This document shows, piece by piece, positions 1-8,414 of a DNA stretch of 64,000 bases (position 1 is the first letter of the stretch; each line of letters begins with the position of its first letter). This DNA comes from Rhizobium indicum (GTDB taxonomy: Bacteria > Pseudomonadota > Alphaproteobacteria > Rhizobiales > Rhizobiaceae): positions 62,001-126,000 of the forward strand of contig NZ_CP054021.1 in assembly GCF_005862305.2 (NCBI RefSeq), read 5' to 3'. The notes under the pieces are model-generated. The model made no database searches. It saw only the letters and a program-made list of their open reading frames with translations, and was not told the origin of the DNA. The translations under genes were made by a program, and so were the position numbers.

Positions 1-3000
1 CGTATTGAGATCCTCGGCGAATTGCTGGCCGGTCTTGCCAAGCAGTTCGGTGGTTCTCGTCGCTTCGCCTTCCATTCCCTGGGCTGCGTCGGCAACCGCG
101 CTGCGCAGCGTCGAGGCGAGACCGGCGGCCTTGCCTTCGATGGTGCGGTTGACAGCCTCGAGACCGACGGTCAACGCACGGTCCATGGTGGAGAGGCGTT
201 CCTCGATGCGTTCATTGCCGCGGTCAAGAGTTTCGCCGAGGCTCGCGGTGCGGCCGTCGATGGCGCCGGTCAGGCTGGTGGTGCGGCTGTCCAGCGTCTC
301 GGCCAGATTGGCGGTGCGGCTGTCGATCGCCTGGGTGAGGTTTGCAGCACTGCCTTCGAGCGTCGCCGAGATGCGCTGCGTGGCGTCGTCGCTGAGCGCG
401 CCGATACGGGAGACGCCGTCGGCAAGCACGCCGGACAGCTGGCCGCTGGCCGCTTCGACCTTTTCGGCAACGCCGCCGACGCCGTCGCGGATGCGGGTCT
501 CGATCGCCGCAAGACTGGATTCCACGCGGGATCCGGTTTCTTCAAAACGGCCCGTCAGGCTTTCGACCGACCGATCGAGATGGGCGGAGAAATTCTGAGT
601 GGAACTCGAAATCGCGTTTGCCGCCTCCTGGAAGCGGCCGGCGATCTGGCCGGCGCCGGCATGCATGCGATCTTCCAATGTCTGGGCGCCGGCATCGATC
701 GCCTCGCGGATCGCAGCTTCACGGTGCTCCAGCGACAATTCGAGCATGCCAACACTCGTCGCGACCGAGGTGCCGATGCTGGTCGCCTGTTCGGCCAGCG
801 TATCGCTGATCAGCGCATGGGCCTGGTTCAGCGATAGGTCGATGGCGTTGGCGCGGTCTTCGAGCGTCGTACGGATGCGCTCATGGGCAGAGGCGAGCCC
901 GCCCTCGATACGAGCCGCGGCCTCGTCGGCGAGGCCCCCGAGCCGTGTATGTGCATCGGTCAGACGACCTTCGATGCGGCCGGTCAAGCCGCCGACGAGA
1001 TCCTCGAAGCGGTTGCCGCCGGCATCGAGAACGCCCGAGAGGGCGGCGCTATGCTCGGAAAGCGCATTTTCGAGCCGCTGCTGATTGTCGGTGTAGGCGG
1101 TGCGGATCGCATCGGTCTTGTCTGAGAAGGCGCCGGCGACTCGTGCCTCGGCACCGGAGACGGCCTCCATGATGGCGTTGCTGCGGGCTTCGAGCACACT
1201 GTCGAAGCGGCTCTGGTTATCATCGAGCGAAATGGCGAGCGCCATGGTCTTTTCGTCGAGCGTATCGGTGAGCCGATCGTGGGTTGCCGTCACGGCGCCG
1301 ATGATCGCGGCGGTGCGGTGGCCCAAGGCTTCCTCGAGGCGGGCCTGGCCTTCGCTCAGCGAGGCGGCGAGGGTGGCGGCCTTCTGGTCGAGTACACCGT
1401 TCAGGCCGTCATGCGTGCCGGAGACCGCATTGGTGATCGCATCGGCGCCTGTTGTCAGCGTCTCCTCGAGACGGCTCTGGCTCTCGTTCAGCGAGATGGC
1501 AAGCGCCATCGCCCGATCGTCGAGCGTCTCGGACAGGCGGTCGTGGGTGGCGGAGACTGCATTCAGGAAGGATTCCGAGCGGCTCTCCAGCGTATCCTGC
1601 AGGCGGCTCTGGCCCTCGTTCAGGGAGGCGGCGATCGCCGTCGCCTTTTCGTCGAGCGTTTCCGAAAGACGGTCGTGCGTGCCGGACACGGCCTTGAGGA
1701 AGGCTTCGGAGCGTGCTTCCAGCGTCTCTTCGATCCGCGACTGGCTCTCATTGAGCGAGATGGCGAGTGTCATCGCCTTCTCGTCCAGCGTCTCGGACAG
1801 ACGGTCATGCGTGCCGGAGACCGCATTCAGCAGGGCCGCCGAGCGGGTTTCCAGGGTGTCTTCGATCCGCGTCTGGGTTTCGTTGAGCGAAATGGCGAGG
1901 GCCATCGCCTTTTCGTCCAGCGTCTCGGAGAGGCGATCATGGGTGCCGGAGACGGCGTTCAGCAGCGCTGCGGAGCGGGTTTCGAGCGTATTCTCGATAC
2001 GGGTCTGGCCTTCGCTCAGCGAGGTGGCAAAAGCTGCCGCCTTGCCGTCCAGAGTCTCCGAGAGACGATCATGGGTGCCGGAGACGGCGTTCAGCAGGGC
2101 GGCGGAACGGGTTTCGAGCGTCTCCTCGATACGGGCATGGCTCTCGTTCAAGGACATGGCGAGCGCCATCGCCTTTTCGTCGAGCGTCTCGGCAAGACGG
2201 TCGCGCGTGCCGGATACAGTGTTCAGCAGTGCCTCGGCGCGCGTTCCAAGTGCATCCTCGATGCGGGCATGGCGCTCGTCGAGCGAGGTCGTAAGGGCCG
2301 CCGCCTTGCTGTCCAGCGTTTCCGACAGGCGATCATGCGTGCCAGACACAGCGTTGAGGAAGGCCTCGGAGCGCGTCTCGAGCGTATCTTCGATGCGGGC
2401 CTGGTTTTCGCTGAGCGAAATGGCGAGCGCCATCGCCTTCTCGTCGAGCGTCTCGGAGAGACGATCATGGGTGCCGGAGACGGCGTTCAACAGAGCTTCG
2501 GAGCGGGTCTCGAGCGTGTCCTCGATGCGGGCCTGGCTCTCGTTCAGAGAGATGGCCAGCGCCATCGCCTTTTCGTCGAGCGTCTCGGCAAGACGGTCAT
2601 GGGTACCCGAGACGGCATTGATGATGGCGTCGGAGCGGGTCGTCAGCGCTTCCTCGAAGCGGCCGTGATGAGTGGTCAGCGCCTGGAGCAATGCGCCGCC
2701 GCGCTCTGCCATGACGCTGTCGATACGGCCATGGGCCGTGCCGAGCGCCTCGCTGATTTCGGTCGCACGGGCGGTAAGCACGCCGCTCAGTTCCTCGGCG
2801 CGACCGCCGAAGGCAGCGGTCACCTGCTCGGTGCCAGCGGCAACGGCAGTCGTCAGATCGGTGGTGGTGGTGCGCAGCGTGTCGCGGAATTCGGCCGAGC
2901 GTGTCTGAAGGTTGTTCTGCAGCTCGGAGGCGCCAGTCGCAAGCGTCAGCGCAATTTCCGAAGTGGCGCTCTGCAGCGCCGAGGTCAGTTCGCCGGTGCG

Positions 3001-4710
3001 GCTGGTGAGTGCCGCGGTGATTTCGTCCGCCCGATTGCCGAGCGTGCTTTCCAACACTTCGTGGCCGGTGGCGAGCGCGGTGGCGAGCGCCAGCGACTGG
3101 TCTGATATCGACGAACCGAGCCGGTCGATGCCGGAATTCAGAATGCCGTCGATCGAATCCGAGCCGCCGGTCAGCGTTTCGTTGATACGGGCGAGGCTCT
3201 CCATCAGCTTGGTGTCGAGCGAGCCGGTGCGTTTGTCGAAGGCGCTGGTGAATTCGGAGACGCGTTCGTCGAAGGCGGTCGACAGCTGGGCGACGGTCGT
3301 CTGCAGCCGCTCCTCGAAGAAGCCGGAGCGCACGTCGAGATCCATGACGGCGTCGTCGGCGGTGGTCTGCAGGCTCTGGCGGAAGCTTGCGCCCTTTTCG
3401 TCGAGCGCGCTGTTCAGCTTCGACAGCACGTCGTCGAGCGTGCCGCCGATCGTGCGTTCGCCTGACGTCAGGCTCTCATTGATCTCGCGGGTGCGGGCGA
3501 TCAGGATCTCGTTGAGCTGGTGCGTACGCTCATTCAGCGCCGCATTCAGCTTTTCGGTGCTGCTGTCCATGGTCGAGGCGCGCGTCTCGAACTGGCTGAG
3601 CAGCCTTTCGCCATGGTCGTTGAGATTGACGGAGAGGGCTTCGAGGCGGTTGTCGAATTCGGTGGCCAGCGCAAAACCCGATGCGTTCAGGGTCTGCAGC
3701 AGGGTATCGGTCTTGGCTGCGAGCAGGCTGCCCATCGACTGCAGGGCGCTGTCCGATTTTTCCAGGATCGTCGCGGCGCGTGTATCGATCAGCGAGGCGA
3801 AGGCTTCGCCCGATGTGGCAAGCCGCACCGCGATCTCTTCGGTCGCAAGCGACAGCTCTTCCTTCAACTGGTCGTGGACGCTGCCGATCGAGGTGCGGAT
3901 ACGGTCGGCATGGTTGACGATCGCCTCGCGCTCGGAGCCGAGTTCGTGGACGAGACCGCGAACGCGCAACTCGTTGTCGGCATAAGAACGTTCAAGCGCA
4001 TTGACTTCGGAATGGACGAGCGTTTCCAGCTCCGAGGCACGCGCGATGGTGCGCTCGATGCCTTCATTCATGGCCGAGACCTCACGGCGCACGGCCTGGC
4101 CGACGGTCATGATACGCTCGGAGGCGATGGTTTCCGGCTCTGCCAGGCGCAATGCCACCTCTGCCATGGAGCGGGCGGCGTTGCGCATGTCCTGGGCGCG
4201 GGAGATCATGATGGCGAAGGCATAGAACATCATCACAGGAATGATGATGCCGACGAGGCCGGCAATGACGCCGGGCAGGGCGACGAGATCGGCGAGCGAA
4301 CGGATCTGCCAGATCTGCGGAGCATAAAGCAGCGACATCAGGCCGAGGCCGGCCATGACCCAAAGCACGGAAAACAGGGTGGCGGTGCGCACCGCCGAGC
4401 GGCTGGAGGCGCCGTCAAAGGATTTCAGGATCGAGGCGGGCGTATTGCGGCTGGCATCGTTGGCGGGCGCGAACGCCGGACCCCTGGAAGCCTGCTCGCC
4501 GGCGGCACCGCGGCGGCTGCGGCGCTGCGCTTCTTCCTGGGCCTGCTGGTTACGCGCATTTACTGGATCAGACACATTAGCCTCCGGGGCCTGGGGCGCG
4601 TCGCCGCGGCGAGACGGTACGTTATCCTTGCTGAAGTCGATCTGGAGCGCCTCGTCCAATGCCTTGAACGCCTTGTCCTCAATCGACTCGTTATATTTGT
4701 TGTTCGCCAT
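1..4710 (-). CDS. Giant membrane-anchored coiled-coil (apolipoprotein/kinesin-like) protein, 3' end outside window
   Basis: An open frame of 1570 codons runs from the ATG at 4710 to the left edge with no stop, so the C-terminus lies outside. Seen: a charged, Gln/Arg-rich N-terminus of about 105 residues, two hydrophobic segments (about residues 109-129 and 146-170), then more than 1300 residues of Ala/Leu/Ser/Thr/Glu-rich helix with almost no Pro or Cys. Its centre consists of twelve near-identical 44-residue units (see the repeat entry). Such proteins are commonly labelled kinesin-like or apolipoprotein A1/A4/E-like in Rhizobiales. I see no motor or nucleotide-binding motif, so 'kinesin' should not be taken literally. 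Inference: a long cytoplasmic or periplasmic rod tethered to the inner membrane, perhaps an envelope or polarity scaffold. It diverges from the HPt gene across a region with CtrA-type sites. All long plus-strand frames here are shadows of this gene. Confidence 0.85.
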   Translation of the reverse strand, partial: MANNKYNESIEDKAFKALDEALQIDFSKDNVPSRRGDAPQAPEANVSDPVNARNQQAQEEAQRRSRRGAAGEQASRGPAFAPANDASRNTPASILKSFDGASSRSAVRTATLFSVLWVMAGLGLMSLLYAPQIWQIRSLADLVALPGVIAGLVGIIIPVMMFYAFAIMISRAQDMRNAARSMAEVALRLAEPETIASERIMTVGQAVRREVSAMNEGIERTIARASELETLVHSEVNALERSYADNELRVRGLVHELGSEREAIVNHADRIRTSIGSVHDQLKEELSLATEEIAVRLATSGEAFASLIDTRAATILEKSDSALQSMGSLLAAKTDTLLQTLNASGFALATEFDNRLEALSVNLNDHGERLLSQFETRASTMDSSTEKLNAALNERTHQLNEILIARTREINESLTSGERTIGGTLDDVLSKLNSALDEKGASFRQSLQTTADDAVMDLDVRSGFFEERLQTTVAQLSTAFDERVSEFTSAFDKRTGSLDTKLMESLARINETLTGGSDSIDGILNSGIDRLGSSISDQSLALATALATGHEVLESTLGNRADEITAALTSRTGELTSALQSATSEIALTLATGASELQNNLQTRSAEFRDTLRTTTTDLTTAVAAGTEQVTAAFGGRAEELSGVLTARATEISEALGTAHGRIDSVMAERGGALLQALTTHHGRFEEALTTRSDAIINAVSGTHDRLAETLDEKAMALAISLNESQARIEDTLETRSEALLNAVSGTHDRLSETLDEKAMALAISLSENQARIEDTLETRSEAFLNAVSGTHDRLSETLDSKAAALTTSLDERHARIEDALGTRAEALLNTVSGTRDRLAETLDEKAMALAMSLNESHARIEETLETRSAALLNAVSGTHDRLSETLDGKAAAFATSLSEGQTRIENTLETRSAALLNAVSGTHDRLSETLDEKAMALAISLNETQTRIEDTLETRSAALLNAVSGTHDRLSETLDEKAMTLAISLNESQSRIEETLEARSEAFLKAVSGTHDRLSETLDEKATAIAASLNEGQSRLQDTLESRSESFLNAVSATHDRLSETLDDRAMALAISLNESQSRLEETLTTGADAITNAVSGTHDGLNGVLDQKAATLAASLSEGQARLEEALGHRTAAIIGAVTATHDRLTDTLDEKTMALAISLDDNQSRFDSVLEARSNAIMEAVSGAEARVAGAFSDKTDAIRTAYTDNQQRLENALSEHSAALSGVLDAGGNRFEDLVGGLTGRIEGRLTDAHTRLGGLADEAAARIEGGLASAHERIRTTLEDRANAIDLSLNQAHALISDTLAEQATSIGTSVATSVGMLELSLEHREAAIREAIDAGAQTLEDRMHAGAGQIAGRFQEAANAISSSTQNFSAHLDRSVESLTGRFEETGSRVESSLAAIETRIRDGVGGVAEKVEAASGQLSGVLADGVSRIGALSDDATQRISATLEGSAANLTQAIDSRTANLAETLDSRTTSLTGAIDGRTASLGETLDRGNERIEERLSTMDRALTVGLEAVNRTIEGKAAGLASTLRSAVADAAQGMEGEATRTTELLGKTGQQFAEDLNT
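1115..2699 (-). repeat. Twelve in-frame 132-bp tandem repeats (44 aa = 4 x 11)
   Basis: The landmark encoding L-D-E-K-A recurs with exact 132-bp spacing at 1115, 1247, 1379, 1511, 1643, 1775, 1907, 2039, 2171, 2303, 2435 and 2567. Each unit encodes four 11-residue blocks starting with Leu or Val: LDEKAMALAIS, LNESQARIEDT, LETRSEALLNA, VSGTHDRLSET. Central units are very alike at the DNA level, while the outer ones (1115, and those beyond 2699) are degenerate. An 11-residue period indicates hendecad coiled coil or apolipoprotein-type amphipathic helix rather than a simple heptad. Confidence 0.92.
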
Positions 4711-4988
4711 TCGGTTATGCCTCGTTACTGTCAGCCAGTCCGACAGCGCTTCCTGGGCTTCCGCCTCACCCGGGAACAACTTTGCCGTTCCAGCCTTCCA
4801 TCCCAACGAAGGACGGATAAGCATGTCATTTCAGAGTAGATAGCCGCTTTTTCAAACGGAAGGTATCAAAACACTACCATTATCCACTCGCTCGGCAAAG
4901 GCGCGTACCATAAACCCGCTCCACCAGTATCGTAGTGACACATCTGGGCTCTTCACACAATTAATGAAGGCTTGAGATTCACGGCACG

Positions 4989-5003
4989 TTAACCTGTTGT
5001 TAA
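4989..5003. promoter_or_regulatory. CtrA-type binding site TTAA-N7-TTAA
   Basis: TTAA at 4989-4992 and TTAA at 5000-5003 are separated by exactly seven bases, the full consensus for the alphaproteobacterial cell-cycle regulator CtrA. It lies about 170 bp upstream of the HPt start and about 280 bp upstream of the coiled-coil gene. Confidence 0.55.
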
Positions 5004-5051
5004 CACCTTTGAATCCCAGGCGCGGCTTAAAAGCCAATAGTTTAGGGATAT

Positions 5052-5069
5052 TTAACGGATGTTAACCAT
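5052..5069. promoter_or_regulatory. Second CtrA-like site including TTAACCAT half-site
   Basis: TTAA at 5052-5055 and TTAACCAT at 5062-5069 are separated by six bases. TTAACCAT is the known CtrA half-site form; the spacing is one base short of the full consensus. It lies 49 bp from the first site, nearer the HPt gene. Confidence 0.45.
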
Positions 5070-5172
5070 ATGGCGAGATTTCCGCCCTGACTGTGCCGGA
5101 ATTTAACGTGATGGCCACCCTCCTGTCGCAGAACTGTTGCAACTGCGGACGACAGAGACGGGAGAATTGGCA

Positions 5173-5556
5173 ATGGCAGCCCAGATGGCAGCATTGAACA
5201 TCGTATTCGAGGCGCCGGATAATGCAAAGGGACCGTGTCCCTCGAAGGTCCGGCCGATCGATCTGGTCCATCTCGCAAAGCAGACGATGGGCGACAAGAC
5301 GCTGGAACTCGAAGTCCTTCAGATGTTCGCGCGCCAGGCCCGTGCATGCCTGCAGGATATTGCCAGCGGCGAAACCATCCGTATCGGCGCAGCCGCGCAT
5401 CGGCTGAAGGGCGCGGCAAGCTCGGTCGGCGCGTTCCGCGTGTCGCAGACAGCGGAAGCCGTCGAGGAAAACGGTGGTGATGCCGGCGCGACGGCAGCGC
5501 TCGGTGCCGCCGTCATCGACGCCGAGAATTTCATCCTGAAGCTCTGCCGCGGCTGA
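5173..5556 (+). CDS. HPt-domain phosphotransfer protein
   Basis: This 127-residue protein is a single histidine-phosphotransfer domain. The motif AHRLKGAASSVGA puts the likely phospho-accepting histidine at residue 76, followed by the small-residue helix typical of HPt folds. HPt proteins shuttle phosphate between the receiver domain of a hybrid kinase and a response regulator. I chose the ATG at 5173, which has a GGGAGA ribosome site about 8 bases upstream, over the in-frame TTG at 5137. The upstream region carries CtrA-type sites, suggesting cell-cycle control. The cognate kinase is not evident; CckA normally works through ChpT, which is a different fold, so a link to the cckA gene 11 kb away is only speculative. 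Confidence 0.85.
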   Translation: MAAQMAALNIVFEAPDNAKGPCPSKVRPIDLVHLAKQTMGDKTLELEVLQMFARQARACLQDIASGETIRIGAAAHRLKGAASSVGAFRVSQTAEAVEENGGDAGATAALGAAVIDAENFILKLCRG

Positions 5557-5816
5557 TCTCCAAGTTTTATTCGGTAGATGTCGTTGTGCCAAAACCGCTG
5601 CGTACTTTTGGGCGACGTGCATAAGATACCGTTCGATCGAGGCCCGTTGTTCCATTGCGGAACCGCGGGTCTTTTTGCGACGTCTCTTATGACGCTTTGA
5701 AGACGGCGGGCGAAGGGCCGATCTGCGAGGCTGTCGCGGATTTCCCAATGTTGACTGATGCGTCGAATTGTCGGAAGAAAATCCGCCCACCCACCTGAAG
5801 ACCGGAAATAGTCCTG

Positions 5817-6137
5817 ATGCCAAAACTTACCATCGTCGCCTTCGACGGCACGCGCTTCGACCTCGACGTCGACCAAGGCTCCACCGTGATGGAGAATGCC
5901 GTGCGCAATTCGGTGCCCGGCATTGAGGCCGAATGCGGCGGCGCCTGCGCCTGCGCGACCTGTCATGTCTATGTCGACGAGGAGTGGACGGAGAAGGTCG
6001 GCCAGCCGGAAGCGATGGAAGAGGACATGCTCGACTTCGCCTTCGATGTGCGCCCGACCTCGCGACTGTCCTGTCAGATCCGGATGAAGGCTGTCTATGA
6101 CGGGCTCGTGGTGCACGTGCCGGAACGCCAAGCCTGA
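5817..6137 (+). CDS. 2Fe-2S ferredoxin, adrenodoxin type
   Basis: This 106-residue ferredoxin has the C-x5-C-x2-C ... C ligand pattern of the adrenodoxin/ISC-type family: C40, C46, C49 and C86, with the HVY sequence after the third cysteine. An extra Cys (C44) lies in the cluster loop. Such ferredoxins carry electrons to cytochromes P450 or to iron-sulfur cluster assembly. It stands alone, with no reductase beside it, and the length is normal for the family. Confidence 0.93.
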   Translation: MPKLTIVAFDGTRFDLDVDQGSTVMENAVRNSVPGIEAECGGACACATCHVYVDEEWTEKVGQPEAMEEDMLDFAFDVRPTSRLSCQIRMKAVYDGLVVHVPERQA

Positions 6138-6174
6138 AGCACGCTGCGCTTCAAACGTCGCCGAAAAATTCGAT

Positions 6175-6319
6175 ACCAAAAAAAGACGCCTCGCGCGCTA
6201 GAGCGAGCGAGGCGAGGCGGGCGCATTACCTACGGATGAGGGAGGAACATCCGCGGCTTCGGAACGCGCCAGGAGAACCCAGCGATGAAAGTGCAGATGC
6301 CGTACCTGAACTTTCGAAT
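6175..6319 (-). ncRNA. Candidate trans-acting small RNA with anti-Shine-Dalgarno motif
   Basis: On the minus strand a -10-like TAATAT (6326-6331) follows a weak -35 (CTGGCA, 18-bp spacer). It is followed by about 140 bases ending in a strong GC hairpin and seven T residues. The body has two CU-rich stretches, TTCTCCTGG and TGTTCCTCCCTCATCC, which could pair with ribosome binding sites. This layout matches Hfq-dependent alphaproteobacterial sRNAs, but I cannot assign it to a named family. The terminator could instead serve the upstream DUF922 gene by read-through. Confidence 0.45.
6178..6215 (-). terminator. Rho-independent terminator (minus strand)
   Basis: An 8-bp stem, CGCCTCGC/GCGAGGCG (6187-6194 with 6207-6214), has further internal pairing. 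On the minus strand it is followed by TCTTTTTTT. Confidence 0.75.
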
Positions 6320-6454
6320 GTGTTCATATTAACGCGTTCCGGTTGAGTCTGCCAGGATGAAAAATGACCAGTGAATCGCTGGGGAGGGTGCAAGTTTCGC
6401 ACAAGTTTCGTTATGCAGCTAAGGGTTTCCGCTCGCAATCAGACTGAAAAAGCC

Positions 6455-7081
6455 TTATTTTGCGCCGGCTCGACCATTGATTCGATTGTTCAGCAACCTC
6501 AGCATGCGCTTCTGGAAATTGACCGCCTCGACCCGGTCGAATCGCGCCTGCTGCCGGTCGTGCTCCTCTATACCGCGAGCTGATTCGCCGGAGACGAGTT
6601 CCTGCATGGCTTCGCAGCTGCGCTGCTGCGGCAGCGCCCGGATGGCGCGCTCCATGGCGCGGGCCTGGTCGCGGGCGATCTCGGCATGGCGCTCCTCGTG
6701 GCGCTTGATATCGCTCGACAGCGCGTCCCAGATCATCGACAGCTCCTTGCTGGCGCCCTTGCGGCTGCTCCAGCGCGGCAGGATGATCTGGGTGTGGACC
6801 GTGACCTTGACGTTGCCGACGCGGCAGCGCCCGTTATTCTGAATATAGGTTGCCTCGCCGCCGAAGCGGATCTTGGTAGCGCCGGGATGGCGTGCCGAGG
6901 AACCGCTCGCCGTCGGGCCGCGCCGGCTGAGTTCACGGTCGAGTTCATCCGCGGTTTTGCCGCTGATGCTGAAATAGGAATAGCTTTTCGATGCGATCAC
7001 TTCTGCTGCCACCGGGCTGCAGACGGAAAGAGCAATGGAAAAGGCAATAGGAACGACCATATAACGCACTGCAAGCGGCAT
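6455..7081 (-). CDS. DUF922-family secreted protein (putative zinc protease-like)
   Basis: This protein of about 208 residues begins with a signal peptide (hydrophobic MVVPIAFSIALSVCSPVAA) and continues as a small secreted domain. It contains a HEERHAEIA motif near residue 130, which resembles the HExxH zinc-binding helix and is why DUF922 proteins are predicted to be metal-dependent proteases. Activity is unproven. Starts at 7141, 7081 or 7060 are possible. I prefer 7081 because it gives a normal signal peptide; no start has a strong ribosome site. It is divergent from folP, whose 5' region it abuts. Confidence 0.75.
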   Translation of the reverse strand: MPLAVRYMVVPIAFSIALSVCSPVAAEVIASKSYSYFSISGKTADELDRELSRRGPTASGSSARHPGATKIRFGGEATYIQNNGRCRVGNVKVTVHTQIILPRWSSRKGASKELSMIWDALSSDIKRHEERHAEIARDQARAMERAIRALPQQRSCEAMQELVSGESARGIEEHDRQQARFDRVEAVNFQKRMLRLLNNRINGRAGAK

Positions 7082-7182
7082 TCTGAACGCAACCCGTGTT
7101 GAAATCGACAGGAGCTTGGGGCATAGCCACCGCAAGCGCAATATCGGATGGCGCTTTTTTCGTCATCAATGGGATAAGTCTG

Positions 7183-8052
7183 GTGACAGGGCTCGAAGGC
7201 AGTATATGGCGTGTCGGCCATGGCCGGGAGATCGAACTCGGCCGTCGTTCGGTGATCATGGCGATCATCAACGTGACGCCGGACTCCTTCTCCGACGGCG
7301 GACGCTTTGAAACCGTCGATGCGGCGGTCGAACAGGCGTTGCGGGCGGTGAGCGAGGGTGCCGGCATTATCGATATCGGCGGCGAATCGACCCGGCCGAA
7401 CGCAGCAACCGTCAGCCCTTCCGAGGAGCAGGCGCGCGTGCTGCCGGTCATCGAGGCACTGCGCGGGCGCACCCAGGCGCTGATCTCGATCGACACTTAT
7501 CGCGCCGAGACGGCGCGGCTTGCGATCAGCGCTGGCGCCCACATCGTCAACGACGTCTTCGGGCTGCAGAAGGAGCCCGATATCGCCGATATTGCTGCGG
7601 TGACCGGAGCCGGGCTCTGCATCATGCATACCGGCCGCGACAGGGTAAAACTTGTCGATGTGATTGCCGACCAGGTGCATTTCCTCGAACGATCGCTTGA
7701 TATCGCCGCTGCATCAGGCGTCAACCGTGACCGCATCGTGCTCGATCCGGGTTTCGGTTTCGCCAAGGAGACGGCGGAGGAGAACCTGGAGCTGATGGCG
7801 CGGTTTTCCGAACTTTCCCGTTTCGGCCTGCCGCTGCTCGCCGGCACGTCGCGCAAGCGCTTCCTCGGCACGGTGACGGGGCGGGAGGCCGAGGGGCGGG
7901 ATGTGGCGACGGCTGCGACCAACGCGCTGCTCAGGCTTCAAGGAGCTGCGGTTTTCCGCGTGCACAATGTCGCAATCAACAGGGACGCGCTCGATATCGC
8001 CGATGCTATGCTCAATGCGCGCCAGGAATTCGAGAGGAAGCGGCCGACATGA
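7183..8052 (+). CDS. folP: Dihydropteroate synthase
   Basis: FolP joins p-aminobenzoate to hydroxymethyl-dihydropterin pyrophosphate in folate synthesis and is the sulfonamide target. Seen: INVTPDSFSDGG, IDIGGESTRP and the C-terminal GTSRKRF substrate-binding motif. I chose the GTG at 7183 (289 residues, GGGAT upstream) because the first family motif begins about 25 residues later. The in-frame ATG at 7096 would add 29 atypical residues and run into the promoter of the divergent gene. It is first gene of a tight folP-folB-folK operon and overlaps folB by four bases. Confidence 0.95.
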   Translation: MTGLEGSIWRVGHGREIELGRRSVIMAIINVTPDSFSDGGRFETVDAAVEQALRAVSEGAGIIDIGGESTRPNAATVSPSEEQARVLPVIEALRGRTQALISIDTYRAETARLAISAGAHIVNDVFGLQKEPDIADIAAVTGAGLCIMHTGRDRVKLVDVIADQVHFLERSLDIAAASGVNRDRIVLDPGFGFAKETAEENLELMARFSELSRFGLPLLAGTSRKRFLGTVTGREAEGRDVATAATNALLRLQGAAVFRVHNVAINRDALDIADAMLNARQEFERKRPT

Positions 8053-8414
8053 CTACCTACACGATCACGCTGCAGAACTGCGCCTTCTTTGCGCGCCACG
8101 GCGTGCATGACGAGGAGGAATTCCTCGGGCAGCGCTTCTTCGTCGATGCCGAGCTCGATGTCGTCGCCGGCGAGGCGCTGGAAAGCGATTCGATCAACGA
8201 CACCGTCAATTACGGCATCGCCTTCACCGTGATCGAGCAGATCGTCACCGGCAAGCGGCGCTACCTGATCGAGTCCCTGGCGCTTGATATCGCCAAGGGG
8301 CTCTGCGAGACATTCCCGCAGATCCGGCGGGCGAAGATCACGGTGCGCAAACCGAACGCGCCGGTGCCCGGCGTGCTCGATTTCGTTCAGGTGAGCGTTG
8401 AACACTTTGCCTGA
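8049..8414 (+). CDS. folB: Dihydroneopterin aldolase
   Basis: This 121-residue enzyme has the normal FolB length and a typical N-terminus, in which a short beta strand is followed by CAFFARHGVHDEEEF. It cleaves dihydroneopterin to hydroxymethyl-dihydropterin and glycolaldehyde, one step before FolK. The start overlaps the folP stop (ATGA), indicating translational coupling. Confidence 0.95.
   Translation: MTTYTITLQNCAFFARHGVHDEEEFLGQRFFVDAELDVVAGEALESDSINDTVNYGIAFTVIEQIVTGKRRYLIESLALDIAKGLCETFPQIRRAKITVRKPNAPVPGVLDFVQVSVEHFA

Larger units (their letters stand above)
4711..5172. other. Divergent intergenic region between the coiled-coil gene and the HPt gene
   Basis: These 462 bases hold no convincing ORF. 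The stretch 4850-5075 is AT-rich compared with the surroundings and contains several TTAA elements, two of which match CtrA-type sites. Both flanking genes are transcribed away from it, so promoters for both must lie here. Confidence 0.7.
6138..6454. other. Intergenic region holding a candidate small RNA
   Basis: These 317 bases contain no convincing protein gene. A 33-codon frame starting at ATG 6327 (minus) has no ribosome site or recognisable product. The stretch 6175-6331 has promoter-like and terminator-like elements on the minus strand (next entries). Confidence 0.6.

Noticed and set aside
1115..2699. Regular repeats read as a CRISPR array
   Set aside because: The unit is 132 bp with no spacer, is in frame throughout and encodes a continuous protein. 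No cas genes are near.
5..4843. Several long plus-strand ORFs (up to 600 codons) in the first 4.8 kb
   Set aside because: They run antisense to the repeat-rich coiled-coil gene. Their own repeats are shadows of the 132-bp units, they are Arg/Ser/Gly-rich without domains, and they lack ribosome sites.
6226..6438. Small protein of 70 codons on the minus strand
   Set aside because: There is no ribosome site and no conserved pattern. The DNA is better explained as an sRNA with promoter and terminator.
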